Shown: piece by piece, positions 41,940 to 50,360 of the stretch | How positions within the stretch are numbered: the first letter of the stretch is position 1 | Layout of the letters: every line of letters begins with the position of its first letter | NCBI RefSeq assembly: GCF_003755185.1 | Contig: NZ_RKIC01000015.1 | Coordinates: 96,957 to 160,956 of the forward strand | DNA from: Frigoribacterium sp. PhB24 | Lineage (GTDB): Bacteria; Actinomycetota; Actinomycetes; Actinomycetales; Microbacteriaceae | DNA length: 64,000 bases | Direction of reading: 5' to 3' | Program-made: the position numbers and the translations under genes | The notes under the pieces: generated by a model | What the model saw: the letters and a program-made list of their open reading frames with translations, nothing else | Told to the model about the DNA's origin: nothing | The model's database searches: none

Positions 41940-43550
41940 ATGAGCTCCGCATCCCCCCGCCGCACCGAACAGACCGAGATCGAGCGCAAGTACGACGTCC
42001 ACGAGAGCGCCGGCGTGCCCGACCTGGTCGGAGCCGGTGGCGACGGCGAACCCGACGCGCTCGTCGTCGGCGGTGCCGAGCACGACGACCCCGTCGAGCT
42101 CGCCGCGACCTACTGGGACACCGTCGACCACACCCTGCTCGGGGCCCGGACGACCCTCAGGAGGCGCGAGGGAGGTGGCGACGCCGGTTGGCACCTCAAG
42201 CTGCCGCCGTCGGCCGGCACGTCCGGTCGCCGCGAGGTGCACTGGCCGCTCGGCGACCCCGACGAGCCGGTGCCGGACGCCCTCCGACGCCTCGTCGAGG
42301 CGCGGCTGCGTGGCCGGCCCCTCCATCCCGTCCTCCGTCTCGAGACGACGCGCACGACGACCCGGCTGCTCGACGGCTCGGGTCGCGACGTGGCCGAGCT
42401 GGCCGACGACGTCGTGCGGGCCTCGAACCCCGACACCGCCGTGCTGCGCACCTGGCGCGAGTGGGAGGTCGAACTGGCGTCGGGAGTCGACGGCGCCGAG
42501 GGTGAGCGACTGCTCGACGCGGTCGCCGAGCGGCTCGAGGCCGCCGGGGCGTCGGTGTCGTCGTCGAAGTCGAAGCTTGCCCGTGGGCTGGGCTCGGAGC
42601 CGGCGGGCGGCCGATCCCCGTCGGGCGGCGGCACGGGCGGGGTCGACCCGTCGACGTCCTCGTCCGCCAGGGCCCCGAAGAAGAACTCGGCGGCGGCCTT
42701 CGTCGCCTCCGCCGCGGCGGGCCTGCGCGACGAGCTGCTCGCGATCGACGCCGCCGTGCGGGACGACGAGCCGGACGCGGTGCGCCGGCTCCGGACGACG
42801 ACGCGGCGGCTGCGCGCCCTCCTGACGGTGTGGGACGACGTCCTCGACCCCGGGCTGGCCGCGACCGTCGTGGCGGGTGCGGTCCACGTCGGCCACGTGT
42901 CGGGGGCCGCGCGCGACGTCGAGGTGGCCCGGGGGCGGGTGGCGACCCGCGCCTCCTCGGCTCCGACGGGGTTCGTGACCGTCCAGGCCACGGGACGGCT
43001 CGAGGTCGGGCTCGGCGAACGCCTCGGCGAGGCCGTCGGCGACGTGCGACGCCTGCTCGACTCGGGCACCTGGTTCGATCTGCTGGACGCGGTGGACGCG
43101 CTCGTGGCGGCTCCGGCGACGGGGGACCACGCGGCGGACCCGGCGGTCGAGCTCTCGGCCGCGAGGCTGCAGGCCGAGCGGAAGCGCACGAAGCGGGTGG
43201 TCCGAGCGGGGCTCGCGGCCCTGGACGCGACGGACCACGAGAGCGGCGTGGAGGCCCTCGCCGCCCTGCACGACGCCCGGAAGGCGGCTCGACGGTTGAG
43301 GTACGCCCTCGAGGCCGACCGGGTCCGCAGCGGATCGGGTCGTGGCCGTGCCCGTCGTGCCCGGGCCGTGCAGGAGGCGCTCGGCGAGCACCGGGACGCC
43401 CTCGCCGCGGTGCGCACGCTGCGGGAGGTCGCGGCGGTCGCGCACCGGGCGGGCGAGGACACGTTCGGTCACGGCGTGTTGGCCACCCTCGAGGTCGCCC
43501 GGGCCGACGACGCCCTCCGCCGCTTCCGCCGCGCGGCCCGACGACTCTGA
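41940..43550 (+). CDS. CYTH and CHAD domain protein
   Basis: The 536-residue protein has an N-terminal CYTH triphosphate-tunnel domain (about residues 10-220, with EIERKYDV and LKLPPSAG...HWPLGDP). A disordered linker leads to a C-terminal CHAD helical domain (about 240-535, with AVRRLRTTTRRLRAL and ALHDARKAARRLRYAL). CHAD domains bind polyphosphate and CYTH domains hydrolyse triphosphates, so polyphosphate handling or short-chain polyphosphate hydrolysis is likely. Two exact copies of the dispersed 10-mer (42159, 42948) are inside. The open frame runs further upstream, but ATG 41940 with GGAGGG and a -10 box is clearly the start. Confidence 0.92.
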   Translation: MSSASPRRTEQTEIERKYDVHESAGVPDLVGAGGDGEPDALVVGGAEHDDPVELAATYWDTVDHTLLGARTTLRRREGGGDAGWHLKLPPSAGTSGRREVHWPLGDPDEPVPDALRRLVEARLRGRPLHPVLRLETTRTTTRLLDGSGRDVAELADDVVRASNPDTAVLRTWREWEVELASGVDGAEGERLLDAVAERLEAAGASVSSSKSKLARGLGSEPAGGRSPSGGGTGGVDPSTSSSARAPKKNSAAAFVASAAAGLRDELLAIDAAVRDDEPDAVRRLRTTTRRLRALLTVWDDVLDPGLAATVVAGAVHVGHVSGAARDVEVARGRVATRASSAPTGFVTVQATGRLEVGLGERLGEAVGDVRRLLDSGTWFDLLDAVDALVAAPATGDHAADPAVELSAARLQAERKRTKRVVRAGLAALDATDHESGVEALAALHDARKAARRLRYALEADRVRSGSGRGRARRARAVQEALGEHRDALAAVRTLREVAAVAHRAGEDTFGHGVLATLEVARADDALRRFRRAARRL

Positions 43551-43576
43551 CCGCGGGGCCGGGCAGCGGGCCGGAC

Positions 43577-43630
43577 CCGACATCCGCCGCTCGACACGCT
43601 GTGCCTCTGGGGACATGAGCGGCGTGTCGG
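43577..43630. terminator. Hairpin between convergent genes
   Basis: A 14-base-pair stem (43577-43592 with 43617-43630) has a 2-base bulge and a 24-base loop. It is placed between the CYTH-CHAD stop and the DUF1697 stop, so it may end both transcripts. Confidence 0.55.
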
Positions 43631-43675
43631 CGCCTGGTGGTCGCGATCTGCACAGGCCCGAGGTGCGGGACGAGG

Positions 43676-44215
43676 TCAGGCCGGGCGGCGGGCGAGCAAC
43701 GCCTCGAGCTTGCGGACGGTGGCGTCGTTGCGGGCCGTGACCGGGGTCGGCAGGCCGCGCCACCACGCGCCGGGCACCCGAGAGGCGAGCACCCCGGCGG
43801 GCAGCCACTGGTACACGGCGTCGGGGGTGACCACGAGTTCTTCGTCGCCCAGGTCGACGTCCGGAGGCGCGACCCCGTCGAGCGCGCCGGGCACCCCGGC
43901 GAACGCCACCGACAACAGCTTCGGCTCGCGCCCGTCGTGACGTAGCGGGTTCGCCGCGGCCAGCACGCCGAACCGCTCGGCGGGGATCAGCACCAGGTCG
44001 GCCTCGACACCGGTGGCCAGAGCGATGGCCGCCCGCAGTCCCGTCGCGGTGTCGGGGCCGGGTGGCGACGCCGCGCCGAAGACCAGGTTGCCGCTGTTCA
44101 GCAGGGTCTCGGGGCGCTCGAAGCCGAGCTCGGCGGCCACGCGGCGTAGGTCGGCCATGGCCACCCGTTTGGCCGTGCCGACGTTGACGCCGCGCAGCAG
44201 GGCGACGAGCTCCAC
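43676..44215 (-). CDS. DUF1697 protein
   Basis: The 179-residue protein matches DUF1697 by its start VELVALLRGVNVGTAKRVAMADLR, LLNSGNLVF, and the C-terminal TARNDATVRKLEALL. The function of this family is unknown. The GTG at 44215 lies 5 bases after the stop of the upstream peptidase gene, so it is most likely the second gene of that operon. No own promoter is visible. Confidence 0.85.
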   Translation of the reverse strand: MELVALLRGVNVGTAKRVAMADLRRVAAELGFERPETLLNSGNLVFGAASPPGPDTATGLRAAIALATGVEADLVLIPAERFGVLAAANPLRHDGREPKLLSVAFAGVPGALDGVAPPDVDLGDEELVVTPDAVYQWLPAGVLASRVPGAWWRGLPTPVTARNDATVRKLEALLARRPA

Positions 44216-44220
44216 GACGG

Positions 44221-46329
44221 TCAGGCGCGCCCGAGCACGTCGAGGATCCACGCGATCTCGAACGCCCGTTCGCGCCAGGACTCGTACCGGCCGCTGACGC
44301 CGCCGTGCCCGGCCGACATCTCGGTCTTGAGCAGCACCGGCGCGCCGACCTCACGCAGCCTCGCGACCCACTTGGCGGGCTCGACGTAGAGCACGCGGGT
44401 GTCGTTGATCGAGGTCACGGCGAGGATGCGCGGGTACGTCACGTCGTCCCGGACGTTCTCGTACGGGCTGTAGCCGCGCATGTACTCGTAGACCTCGGCA
44501 TCGTGCAACGGGTCGCCCCACTCGTCCCACTCGATCACGGTGAGCGGCAGGTCGGGGTCGAGGATGCTCGTCAGGGCGTCGACGAACGGGACGGCCGCGA
44601 CGATGCCCGCGAACCGGTCGGGGGCTATGTTCGCGACGGCACCCATCAGCAGCCCGCCCGCGCTGCCGCCCTCGGCCACCATGAGCTCGGGCGTCGTCCG
44701 CCCCTCCGAGATCAGGTGGTCGGCGACCGCGACGAAGTCGGTGAAGGTGTTCTTCTTCGTCAGCGTCTTGCCGTGCTCGTACCACGATCGGCCCAGCTCG
44801 CCCCCGCCGCGGACGTGAGCGACGGCGAACACGACACCGCGGTCGAGCAGCGACAGCCGGGCCACGCTGAAGCCCGGGTCGATGCTGTGCTCGTACGAGC
44901 CGTAGCCGTAGAGGTGCAGCGGCGACGGTCCGTCGGCGGGGACGGCGTCCCGACGCCAGACGAGCGAGACGGGCACGCGCGTGCCGTCGGTCGCCGTCGC
45001 CCACTCCCGGGCCTGGTCGTAGTCCGCCGGGTCGTAGCCGCCGAGCACGTTCTGGCGTTTCAGCAGGTGACGCTCGCCCGTGCGCACGTCGAGGTCGTAG
45101 ACCGTCGACGGCGTGACGAACGAGGTGTAGCCGAAACGGACGGTCGGCTGCTCGAACTCGGGGTTGCCGCCCACGCCGGCGGCGAACAGCGGCTCGTCGA
45201 ACCCGACCTCGGCGACCTCGCCGTAGCCGTCGGGGCCGAGCGGTACGACGGCGAACCGCGGCAGGGCGTCGCGGCGGTACTCGACCACGAGGTGGCCGGC
45301 GAACGCGTCGACCGATTCGAGCCGGACGGAGGCGCGGTGCTCGACGATCACGCGGCGGTCGGTCCTCGAGGTGGGGTCGTCGGCGGGAACGTCGACCAGC
45401 TCGAAGTTCTCGGCACCGTCGTTGTGGACGATCAGGAGGCGATCGCTGCCGGCGACGATCGCGTGCTCGACGTCGTACTCGACGCCCTCGCGGCGCGGCC
45501 AGACGACGCGGAACTCGCCGGTCGGGTCGGCCGCGTCGAGCAGCCACGTCTCACTCGTGATCTTCGAGCCGACGTCGACGACGAGGTACTGACGGCTGCG
45601 GGTGAGCCCGACGCCGATCCAGTAGCGGTCGTCGGTCTCGGTGAACACGGTGACGTCGTCGCCGGGCTGCCCGACCTCGTGACGCCAGATGGTGTCGGGC
45701 CGCCAGGACTCGTCGACGGTGGGGTAGAAGACGAAGCGGCCGGTGGCGTCGAACAGGGCTCCGGCGGCCGTGCCGGTGACCACGTCGTCGAGGTCGCGGC
45801 CGGTCGTCAGGTCGCGGATGCGCAGGGTGTAGCGCTCGTCGCCCTCGACGTCGACCGCGTAGGCGAGCAGCGAGCCGTCGGGTGAGACGTCGAAGCTGCC
45901 GATCGAGAAGAAGTCGTGTCCCTCGGCCTCGACGTTGCCGTCGAGCAGGACCTGCTCGCCGTCAGCGGCCGTGCCGGCTTCGATCGACGGGGGCGTCCAG
46001 TCGTCGGGCCCCGAGATCGGCGCACGGCAGTGGATGCCGTACTGCTGCCCCTCGGCCGTCCGCGAGTAGTACCACCACGAGCCCTCACGGACGGGGACCC
46101 CGAGGTCGGTCTCTTGCACCCGACCCTTGATCTCGTCGAAGACGGTCCGTCGCAGATCGGCGAGGTGGGCCGTCTCGGCCTCGGTGTGCGCGTTCTCGGC
46201 CTCGAGGTGCGCGACGACCTCGGGGTCGTCCTTCGCACGGAGCCACTCGTAGTCGTCGACGAAGTCGTGACCGTGGTGCGAGCGGGTGACGGGCTTCTGG
46301 GGGGCGCGGGGAGCGGGAACGGAGGCCAT
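44221..46329 (-). CDS. ptrB: S9 peptidase, oligopeptidase B-like
   Basis: The 702-residue enzyme has the prolyl oligopeptidase plan: an N-terminal helix (SHHGHDFVDDYEWLRAKDDPEV), a seven-bladed propeller (about residues 75-410), and an alpha/beta-hydrolase domain. The active serine is near residue 556 in GGSAGGLLMGA, Asp is in INDTRV and His in SAGHGGVSGR. Such enzymes cut short peptides after basic residues in the cytosol. ATG 46329 lies six bases after TAGGCT; a GTG one codon earlier is less likely. DUF1697 follows. Confidence 0.92.
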   Translation of the reverse strand: MASVPAPRAPQKPVTRSHHGHDFVDDYEWLRAKDDPEVVAHLEAENAHTEAETAHLADLRRTVFDEIKGRVQETDLGVPVREGSWWYYSRTAEGQQYGIHCRAPISGPDDWTPPSIEAGTAADGEQVLLDGNVEAEGHDFFSIGSFDVSPDGSLLAYAVDVEGDERYTLRIRDLTTGRDLDDVVTGTAAGALFDATGRFVFYPTVDESWRPDTIWRHEVGQPGDDVTVFTETDDRYWIGVGLTRSRQYLVVDVGSKITSETWLLDAADPTGEFRVVWPRREGVEYDVEHAIVAGSDRLLIVHNDGAENFELVDVPADDPTSRTDRRVIVEHRASVRLESVDAFAGHLVVEYRRDALPRFAVVPLGPDGYGEVAEVGFDEPLFAAGVGGNPEFEQPTVRFGYTSFVTPSTVYDLDVRTGERHLLKRQNVLGGYDPADYDQAREWATATDGTRVPVSLVWRRDAVPADGPSPLHLYGYGSYEHSIDPGFSVARLSLLDRGVVFAVAHVRGGGELGRSWYEHGKTLTKKNTFTDFVAVADHLISEGRTTPELMVAEGGSAGGLLMGAVANIAPDRFAGIVAAVPFVDALTSILDPDLPLTVIEWDEWGDPLHDAEVYEYMRGYSPYENVRDDVTYPRILAVTSINDTRVLYVEPAKWVARLREVGAPVLLKTEMSAGHGGVSGRYESWRERAFEIAWILDVLGRA

Positions 46330-46335
46330 CACCCG

Positions 46336-46341
46336 AGCCTA
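46336..46341 (-). promoter_or_regulatory. Leaderless -10 box, peptidase operon
   Basis: On the minus strand TAGGCT lies six bases before ATG 46329. Confidence 0.6.
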
Positions 46342-46349
46342 ACGGCGGC

Positions 46350-46628
46350 TCAGATCGAGCGATCGCTCGCCGTGATGCCGCCGAAGGCCGGCACCTCGGG
46401 GTACTCGTCCGAGGCGACGTGCACGTCGGCCGGGTCGGGCGCCTCGCCCTCGCGCGCCTCGTCCACGGCCTGCTCAGGCGTGCCGGCCTTCTCGGCGGCC
46501 GACTCGGAGTGCGTGCCGCGGACGGTGTACGTCGCGTCGACGTCGTGCCCGGCGGGGTCGGGCGCGGCCGACGCGCCGTCGCGGGGTGCCGTGGTGTCGG
46601 GAGTCGTGGTCTCGTCGCGGTCGCTCAT
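46350..46628 (-). CDS. Small acidic hypothetical protein
   Basis: The 92-residue protein is rich in Asp, Glu, Ala and Thr and probably disordered (MSDRDETTTPDTTAPRDG). No family is recognised. A leaderless -10 (TAGCGT, seven bases upstream of ATG 46628) and gap sizes support it as a real gene. It ends 8 bases before the -10 box of the peptidase operon. An exact 10-mer (46644) lies just beyond its promoter. Confidence 0.6.
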   Translation of the reverse strand: MSDRDETTTPDTTAPRDGASAAPDPAGHDVDATYTVRGTHSESAAEKAGTPEQAVDEAREGEAPDPADVHVASDEYPEVPAFGGITASDRSI

Positions 46629-46635
46629 GTCGGGG

Positions 46636-46641
46636 ACGCTA
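46636..46641 (-). promoter_or_regulatory. Leaderless -10 box, small acidic protein
   Basis: On the minus strand TAGCGT lies seven bases before ATG 46628. Confidence 0.5.
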
Positions 46642-46720
46642 CCCGCGCCTCCTCGGCGTCGCCCGGCCGGCCCGTCGGTCGTCGGCCGGCCCTGCCGCGG
46701 CTCACCCATCAAGCCGACGG

Positions 46721-47251
46721 TCAGTCGTCGACCGGCAAGGCCGTGGTCGGTGCCGTGAGCCCCTGCACGGTGGCTCCGAGGTGCGCCTCGCCGGGTTCGA
46801 GGTCGGAGATGGAGCGGCGGTCGGAACGCAGCCGGCGCACCGAGGCGTTCAGGCGCGCGTGCAGCTGCATGAGGTGCAGCCGGTAGCGCTCGGGCGCGTC
46901 GTCGCTGTCGTCGAGGAAGGTGTTGCAGGCGAGGGTCATCTCGTTGAGCACGGGCAGGGCCGACGAACGCGGGCGGAGCGCTCGCCGCGCCCGTCGGATC
47001 TCGCCCCGCAGGGCCGAGATCGAATGGCGCGCCTGCTCGTAGACCGGGTCGAGGGCTCGTGGGTTGGGGCTGAGCCGCGGGGCCACGCGTCGCAGCACGC
47101 GCCGGAAGTGGATCTCGGTGATGAGCTCGTTGAGGGCCGACGCCTCGCGACGACGCGACTCGATCAGCCGCACGAGCAGGTTCGACGCGAACGCCGCCCC
47201 GGCACCCACGAAGGCACCCACGGTCACCGTCACGACGTCCCACCAGCTCAT
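46721..47251 (-). CDS. Membrane-anchored hypothetical protein
   Basis: The 176-residue protein has one N-terminal membrane helix (VVTVTVGAFVGAGAAFASNLLV). An arginine-rich, largely helical cytoplasmic part follows (about residues 32-150). No known family is recognised. ATG 47251 lies six bases after TAGCGT, which supports the start. It belongs to a run of short leftward genes, each with its own leaderless promoter. Confidence 0.7.
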   Translation of the reverse strand: MSWWDVVTVTVGAFVGAGAAFASNLLVRLIESRRREASALNELITEIHFRRVLRRVAPRLSPNPRALDPVYEQARHSISALRGEIRRARRALRPRSSALPVLNEMTLACNTFLDDSDDAPERYRLHLMQLHARLNASVRRLRSDRRSISDLEPGEAHLGATVQGLTAPTTALPVDD

Positions 47252-47257
47252 GGGGTC

Positions 47258-47263
47258 ACGCTA
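47258..47263 (-). promoter_or_regulatory. Leaderless -10 box, membrane-anchored protein
   Basis: On the minus strand TAGCGT lies six bases before ATG 47251. Confidence 0.5.
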
Positions 47264-47300
47264 CGGCGCACCACCGACAACCGGGTCGCGGGTGCGGCGG

Positions 47301-47654
47301 TCAGTGCGAGGCGTCGTCCAGCCGCCCCATGAGCGACCAGACGGCCCGCGACAACTCGGGGTGCCAGAGCGCGATGGTGCGCAGGTAGCCGAGCTCGTCG
47401 GCGAGCCCGAGCCCCGTGGCGGTCGGCACGCCGTCGGAGCCCAGGGCGTCGGCCCGCAACGAGATGACGACCTGCTCGTCGACGGTGGGCAGCCCGGGAA
47501 TGACGTCCCAGGGGTCCTCGCCGTTGCGGCAGCGCAGTTCGATGAGGGCGGCGAGCTCGTCGTGTGCCTCGGCGCGCAGCACCTCGAGGCTGCGACCGGC
47601 GCCGCGGAACTCGGGCCCGGGGCGTCGCCTCCCGCTCGATCGTGCGTCGGACAT
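47301..47654 (-). CDS. Hypothetical protein
   Basis: The 117-residue soluble protein has a basic N terminus, then LEVLRAEAHDELAALIELRCRNGEDPWDVIPGLP and a leucine-rich C terminus. No family is recognised. ATG 47654 lies seven bases after TAGGCT on the minus strand. It is divergent from the NUDIX gene, both apparently leaderless. Confidence 0.65.
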   Translation of the reverse strand: MSDARSSGRRRPGPEFRGAGRSLEVLRAEAHDELAALIELRCRNGEDPWDVIPGLPTVDEQVVISLRADALGSDGVPTATGLGLADELGYLRTIALWHPELSRAVWSLMGRLDDASH

Positions 47655-47661
47655 GCCGACG

Positions 47662-47667
47662 AGCCTA
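47662..47667 (-). promoter_or_regulatory. Leaderless -10 box, hypothetical gene
   Basis: On the minus strand TAGGCT lies seven bases before ATG 47654. Confidence 0.55.
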
Positions 47668-47744
47668 CGCGCGAGCCGCCGAGCCGTTCCCGGGGACGCG
47701 CCCCGCGCCTCCTGCCGTCCGCCGTGGGGCGGGACGGCAGCCGA

Positions 47745-47750
47745 TAGCCT
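47745..47750 (+). promoter_or_regulatory. Leaderless -10 box, NUDIX gene
   Basis: TAGCCT lies six bases before ATG 47757. Confidence 0.55.
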
Positions 47751-47756
47751 TCCGGC

Positions 47757-48254
47757 ATGCCGGTCTACCGCGTCTGCGTCACCTACTTGTTGCGAGAGCA
47801 CGAAGGGCGTCTCGAGGTGCTGTTGGGCCGCAAGAAGCGTGGACTCGGCACGGGCCGCTGGGTCGGGCTCGGCGGCAAGCTCGAGCCGGGAGAACGCGTC
47901 GAGGAGGCGGCGGTCCGCGAGGTCGCGGAGGAGAGCGGGGTCGAGGTGGCCGCCTCCGATCTCGACCGACGGGGCGATCTGCTCTACCTGTTCCCGCACC
48001 GTGAGAGCTGGAGCCAGCGGTCGACGGTGTTCGTGGGCACCCGGTGGCAGGGCGAGCCGGTCGAGAGCGACGAGCTGGCGCCGCGGTGGTTCGGTCTGGA
48101 CGACCTGCCCCTCGACGAGATGTGGGACGACGCGTCGCGCTGGCTGCCCGGAGTGCTCGCCGGGGGACGAGTCGCCCGGACGTTCGTGTTCGCGGCGGAC
48201 CTCGCGACGGTCGCCTCCGAGGGGTCGCTCCCCGAAGGACACGCCGGCCCCTAG
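47757..48254 (+). CDS. NUDIX hydrolase, MutT-like
   Basis: The 165-residue protein has a full NUDIX box: GGKLEPGE, then REVAEESG after seven residues. The LLGRKKRGLGTGRWVGLGGKL approach resembles 8-oxo-(d)GTP hydrolases of the MTH1 type, so nucleotide sanitation is plausible. The C-terminal 25 residues are extra. A GC palindrome includes its stop (48247-48258) and a hairpin follows (48277-48291). Confidence 0.87.
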   Translation: MPVYRVCVTYLLREHEGRLEVLLGRKKRGLGTGRWVGLGGKLEPGERVEEAAVREVAEESGVEVAASDLDRRGDLLYLFPHRESWSQRSTVFVGTRWQGEPVESDELAPRWFGLDDLPLDEMWDDASRWLPGVLAGGRVARTFVFAADLATVASEGSLPEGHAGP

Positions 48255-48276
48255 GGGCTTCGTGTCCCGACGGGTG

Positions 48277-48291
48277 CCCCTCGCAGAGGGG
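48277..48291 (+). terminator. Hairpin after the NUDIX gene
   Basis: CCCCTC pairs with GAGGGG around a 3-base loop, 22 bases after the stop. No U-tract follows, so terminator strength is uncertain. Confidence 0.4.
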
Positions 48292-48383
48292 GGCGCGGCC
48301 GACGAGCGTTCCCCCTATCGTCGATTTCGAGATGGTTTCCGGGGGACACCCCCGCCGTCCGACGGAACTTCACGGGGAGCGAC

Positions 48384-48683
48384 ATGACCAGCTACGACGG
48401 CCTCACGACGACCCCGTTCCGGGCGCTGGACGGCGCCCCCCAGGCCGTCCGGGCCCGCTCGATGCCCATCTGGCTTCCGGCCGTCGCCTGGGCCCTCGGC
48501 CTCGTCGCGGTGGTCATGGGTGCGGCCTTCGGGGGCACCCTGCTCGCCCTGTCGAGCCTGGGGATCGTCGCGCTCGTCGCGGGGATGGCCGCGACGGCCG
48601 CACGGTGGCACCGCGTCGAGCGCCTCGCGGCCGTCGAGCTGGCCGAACGGCGTGCCTCGGCCGCCGAGACCCGACTCGTCTGA
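48384..48683 (+). CDS. Small two-helix membrane protein
   Basis: The 99-residue protein has two membrane helices (WLPAVAWALGLVAVVMGAAF and LLALSSLGIVALVAGMAATA) and a charged C terminus. It belongs to no family I can name. GGGGAG lies nine bases before ATG 48384, and CTATCGT near 48315 could be the -10 box of a 60-base leader. Confidence 0.7.
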   Translation: MTSYDGLTTTPFRALDGAPQAVRARSMPIWLPAVAWALGLVAVVMGAAFGGTLLALSSLGIVALVAGMAATAARWHRVERLAAVELAERRASAAETRLV

Positions 48684-48928
48684 GCGGTCCCTCGCCCAGG
48701 AGTCCTGCCTCTCGTCGCGCAGCCCCCGACGGCGCACGGCCCGGAGTCGGCCTCCGCGCCGTGCCCTGGTCCGGGACAGGCCCGCGCGCACGAAGAAGTC
48801 GACGACGCCCGTGAGCGCGGCGCCGACGACCGCGATCCAGGCGTACCCACGAAGCGTTCGGCGACGTCGGGACCGCACTGCGGTGCCAGCGTGACCGAGA
48901 GGCGGTCACGAGGGTCGAGGGTGCCGCC
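48684..48928. other. Convergent intergenic region, nothing seen
   Basis: This 245-base gap between convergent genes has no strong palindrome, motif copy or believable reading frame. Confidence 0.5.
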
Positions 48929-50278
48929 TCAGCCCGTCGTGCCGTGGTCGTGACCGGGACGCGCCGCCTCGACCCGATCGGTCGACACGACGCGGACGGG
49001 TCGCGTCGACAGCTCGTCGTTCTCGAGCCCACCCGGTGCGCCGAGGAACATGTCGCCGCGTTCCCCGGGATCGCCGAGGTCATCGCGCTCGCCCGCCGGG
49101 ATCGTGTTGATCGTGCCCGTGTCGGTCGCCACCAGGCCGTGCCGGGCGAGCACCTCGTCGCGCTCGGCCGTGAGGAACTCACGGTTCGCGTTCTGGGCGT
49201 CGGCGAACATCGTGGTGCGGCCCGACACGATGCGGGCGATGCGACGGTTTTCCCACCACCGCTTGCCCACGACCATCAGGACGACGCCGAGCGCGGCGTA
49301 GCAGAGCATCATCGTGACCCCGCGGCCGTACCCGGGGCCCACGCCGTAGAGCACGCGCTTGAGCATCTCGGTGATGCCGCTGCCGACCACGACGGCGTTG
49401 AGCCAGGCGAACGGCTGGGGCATGAACCACGCGGGGTACGCGGCACCGGACGACGGCATCGACAAGAAGACGAAGACGATCATGGCCGGCAAGGCGACAA
49501 ACCGCCCCACGAAGTAGCTGATGCCGTTGACGGCGAGGCCGATGGCGATGATCCAGGCCCAGGCGATGAAGAAGAGCGGCACGAAGTGCCCGTCGACGGC
49601 CCCGATCACCGGCCCGGCGAGCACGTTCGTCACGAGCGAGATGACGCCGCCCCCGACGCCGATGACGGTCATCCGGGTGCGGTGACGGAGCGGGGCGCCC
49701 ATCAGCCCGATGAACATGGCGACCATGTAGCCGCCGATGCACCACGAGAGCATCAGGTACATCGACACGGTGCCGTACTCGTCGTTCGCCGGCAGTGGCG
49801 CCAGGTCGGTGACGGTGGGCGTGACGCCCCCTGCCTCGAGCACCGGCGTGATCGTCGCGGGGATCAGCGCGGCGACCTGGTACTGGTGGGCGCTCGCCGT
49901 GTAGATCGTGGTGTCGGCGGGGTCGTAGGCCACGGCGACGTGACCGGCGAGCACCGCCTGCTCGGCCTCGTCGGCCGAGCCGTACGCGCGGACGTCGATC
50001 ACACCGGGGCGGGCATCGTCGAGGCCCGTCTGCAGGTCGGCGGCGACCGACGACGATCCGACGACCGCGACGGGGACGTCGTGCGGGTGGGGCGCGTGGA
50101 AGGCCGCGATGTAGCACAGGCAGAAGCCGACGATGAAGAAGAGCGGCAACCAGAGCTGCAGACCGATCAACTGCAAGGACGGGTGGAGCGTCGAGTACCA
50201 CCGGCGGTAGCGACCGAGCTCGGGCTTCGGGGGTCCGCCCACGCCACCGGTCGTCGCCTGGTTCGTCGTGGTCGCCAC
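48929..50278 (-). CDS. ABC-2/YhgE-like membrane protein
   Basis: The 449-residue protein has one N-terminal helix (about residues 40-62). An outer domain of about 130 residues follows (VPVAVVGSSSVAADLQTGLDD ... VAYDP), and then about five or six membrane helices (about 190-360), ending in an acidic cytoplasmic tail. This is the plan of YhgE/Pip-like ABC-2-type permeases; no ATPase gene is adjacent. The role may be export or surface maintenance. GTG 50278 is preceded by AGGAGGG nine bases upstream, which decides the start. Confidence 0.75.
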   Translation of the reverse strand: MATTTNQATTGGVGGPPKPELGRYRRWYSTLHPSLQLIGLQLWLPLFFIVGFCLCYIAAFHAPHPHDVPVAVVGSSSVAADLQTGLDDARPGVIDVRAYGSADEAEQAVLAGHVAVAYDPADTTIYTASAHQYQVAALIPATITPVLEAGGVTPTVTDLAPLPANDEYGTVSMYLMLSWCIGGYMVAMFIGLMGAPLRHRTRMTVIGVGGGVISLVTNVLAGPVIGAVDGHFVPLFFIAWAWIIAIGLAVNGISYFVGRFVALPAMIVFVFLSMPSSGAAYPAWFMPQPFAWLNAVVVGSGITEMLKRVLYGVGPGYGRGVTMMLCYAALGVVLMVVGKRWWENRRIARIVSGRTTMFADAQNANREFLTAERDEVLARHGLVATDTGTINTIPAGERDDLGDPGERGDMFLGAPGGLENDELSTRPVRVVSTDRVEAARPGHDHGTTG

Positions 50279-50360
50279 CGTCCCGTGCCCTCCTGCTCTG
50301 CGTCGTCTCACCCTGTCACCGTCCCGCCACCGGTGCGGGTCACGATACGCCGAGGCGGCC

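Noticed and set aside
40467-43550. A 1027-codon version of the CYTH-CHAD gene
   Set aside because: The first 491 codons are antisense to maltokinase. ATG 41940, with a -10 box and GGAGGG, gives a complete CYTH domain.
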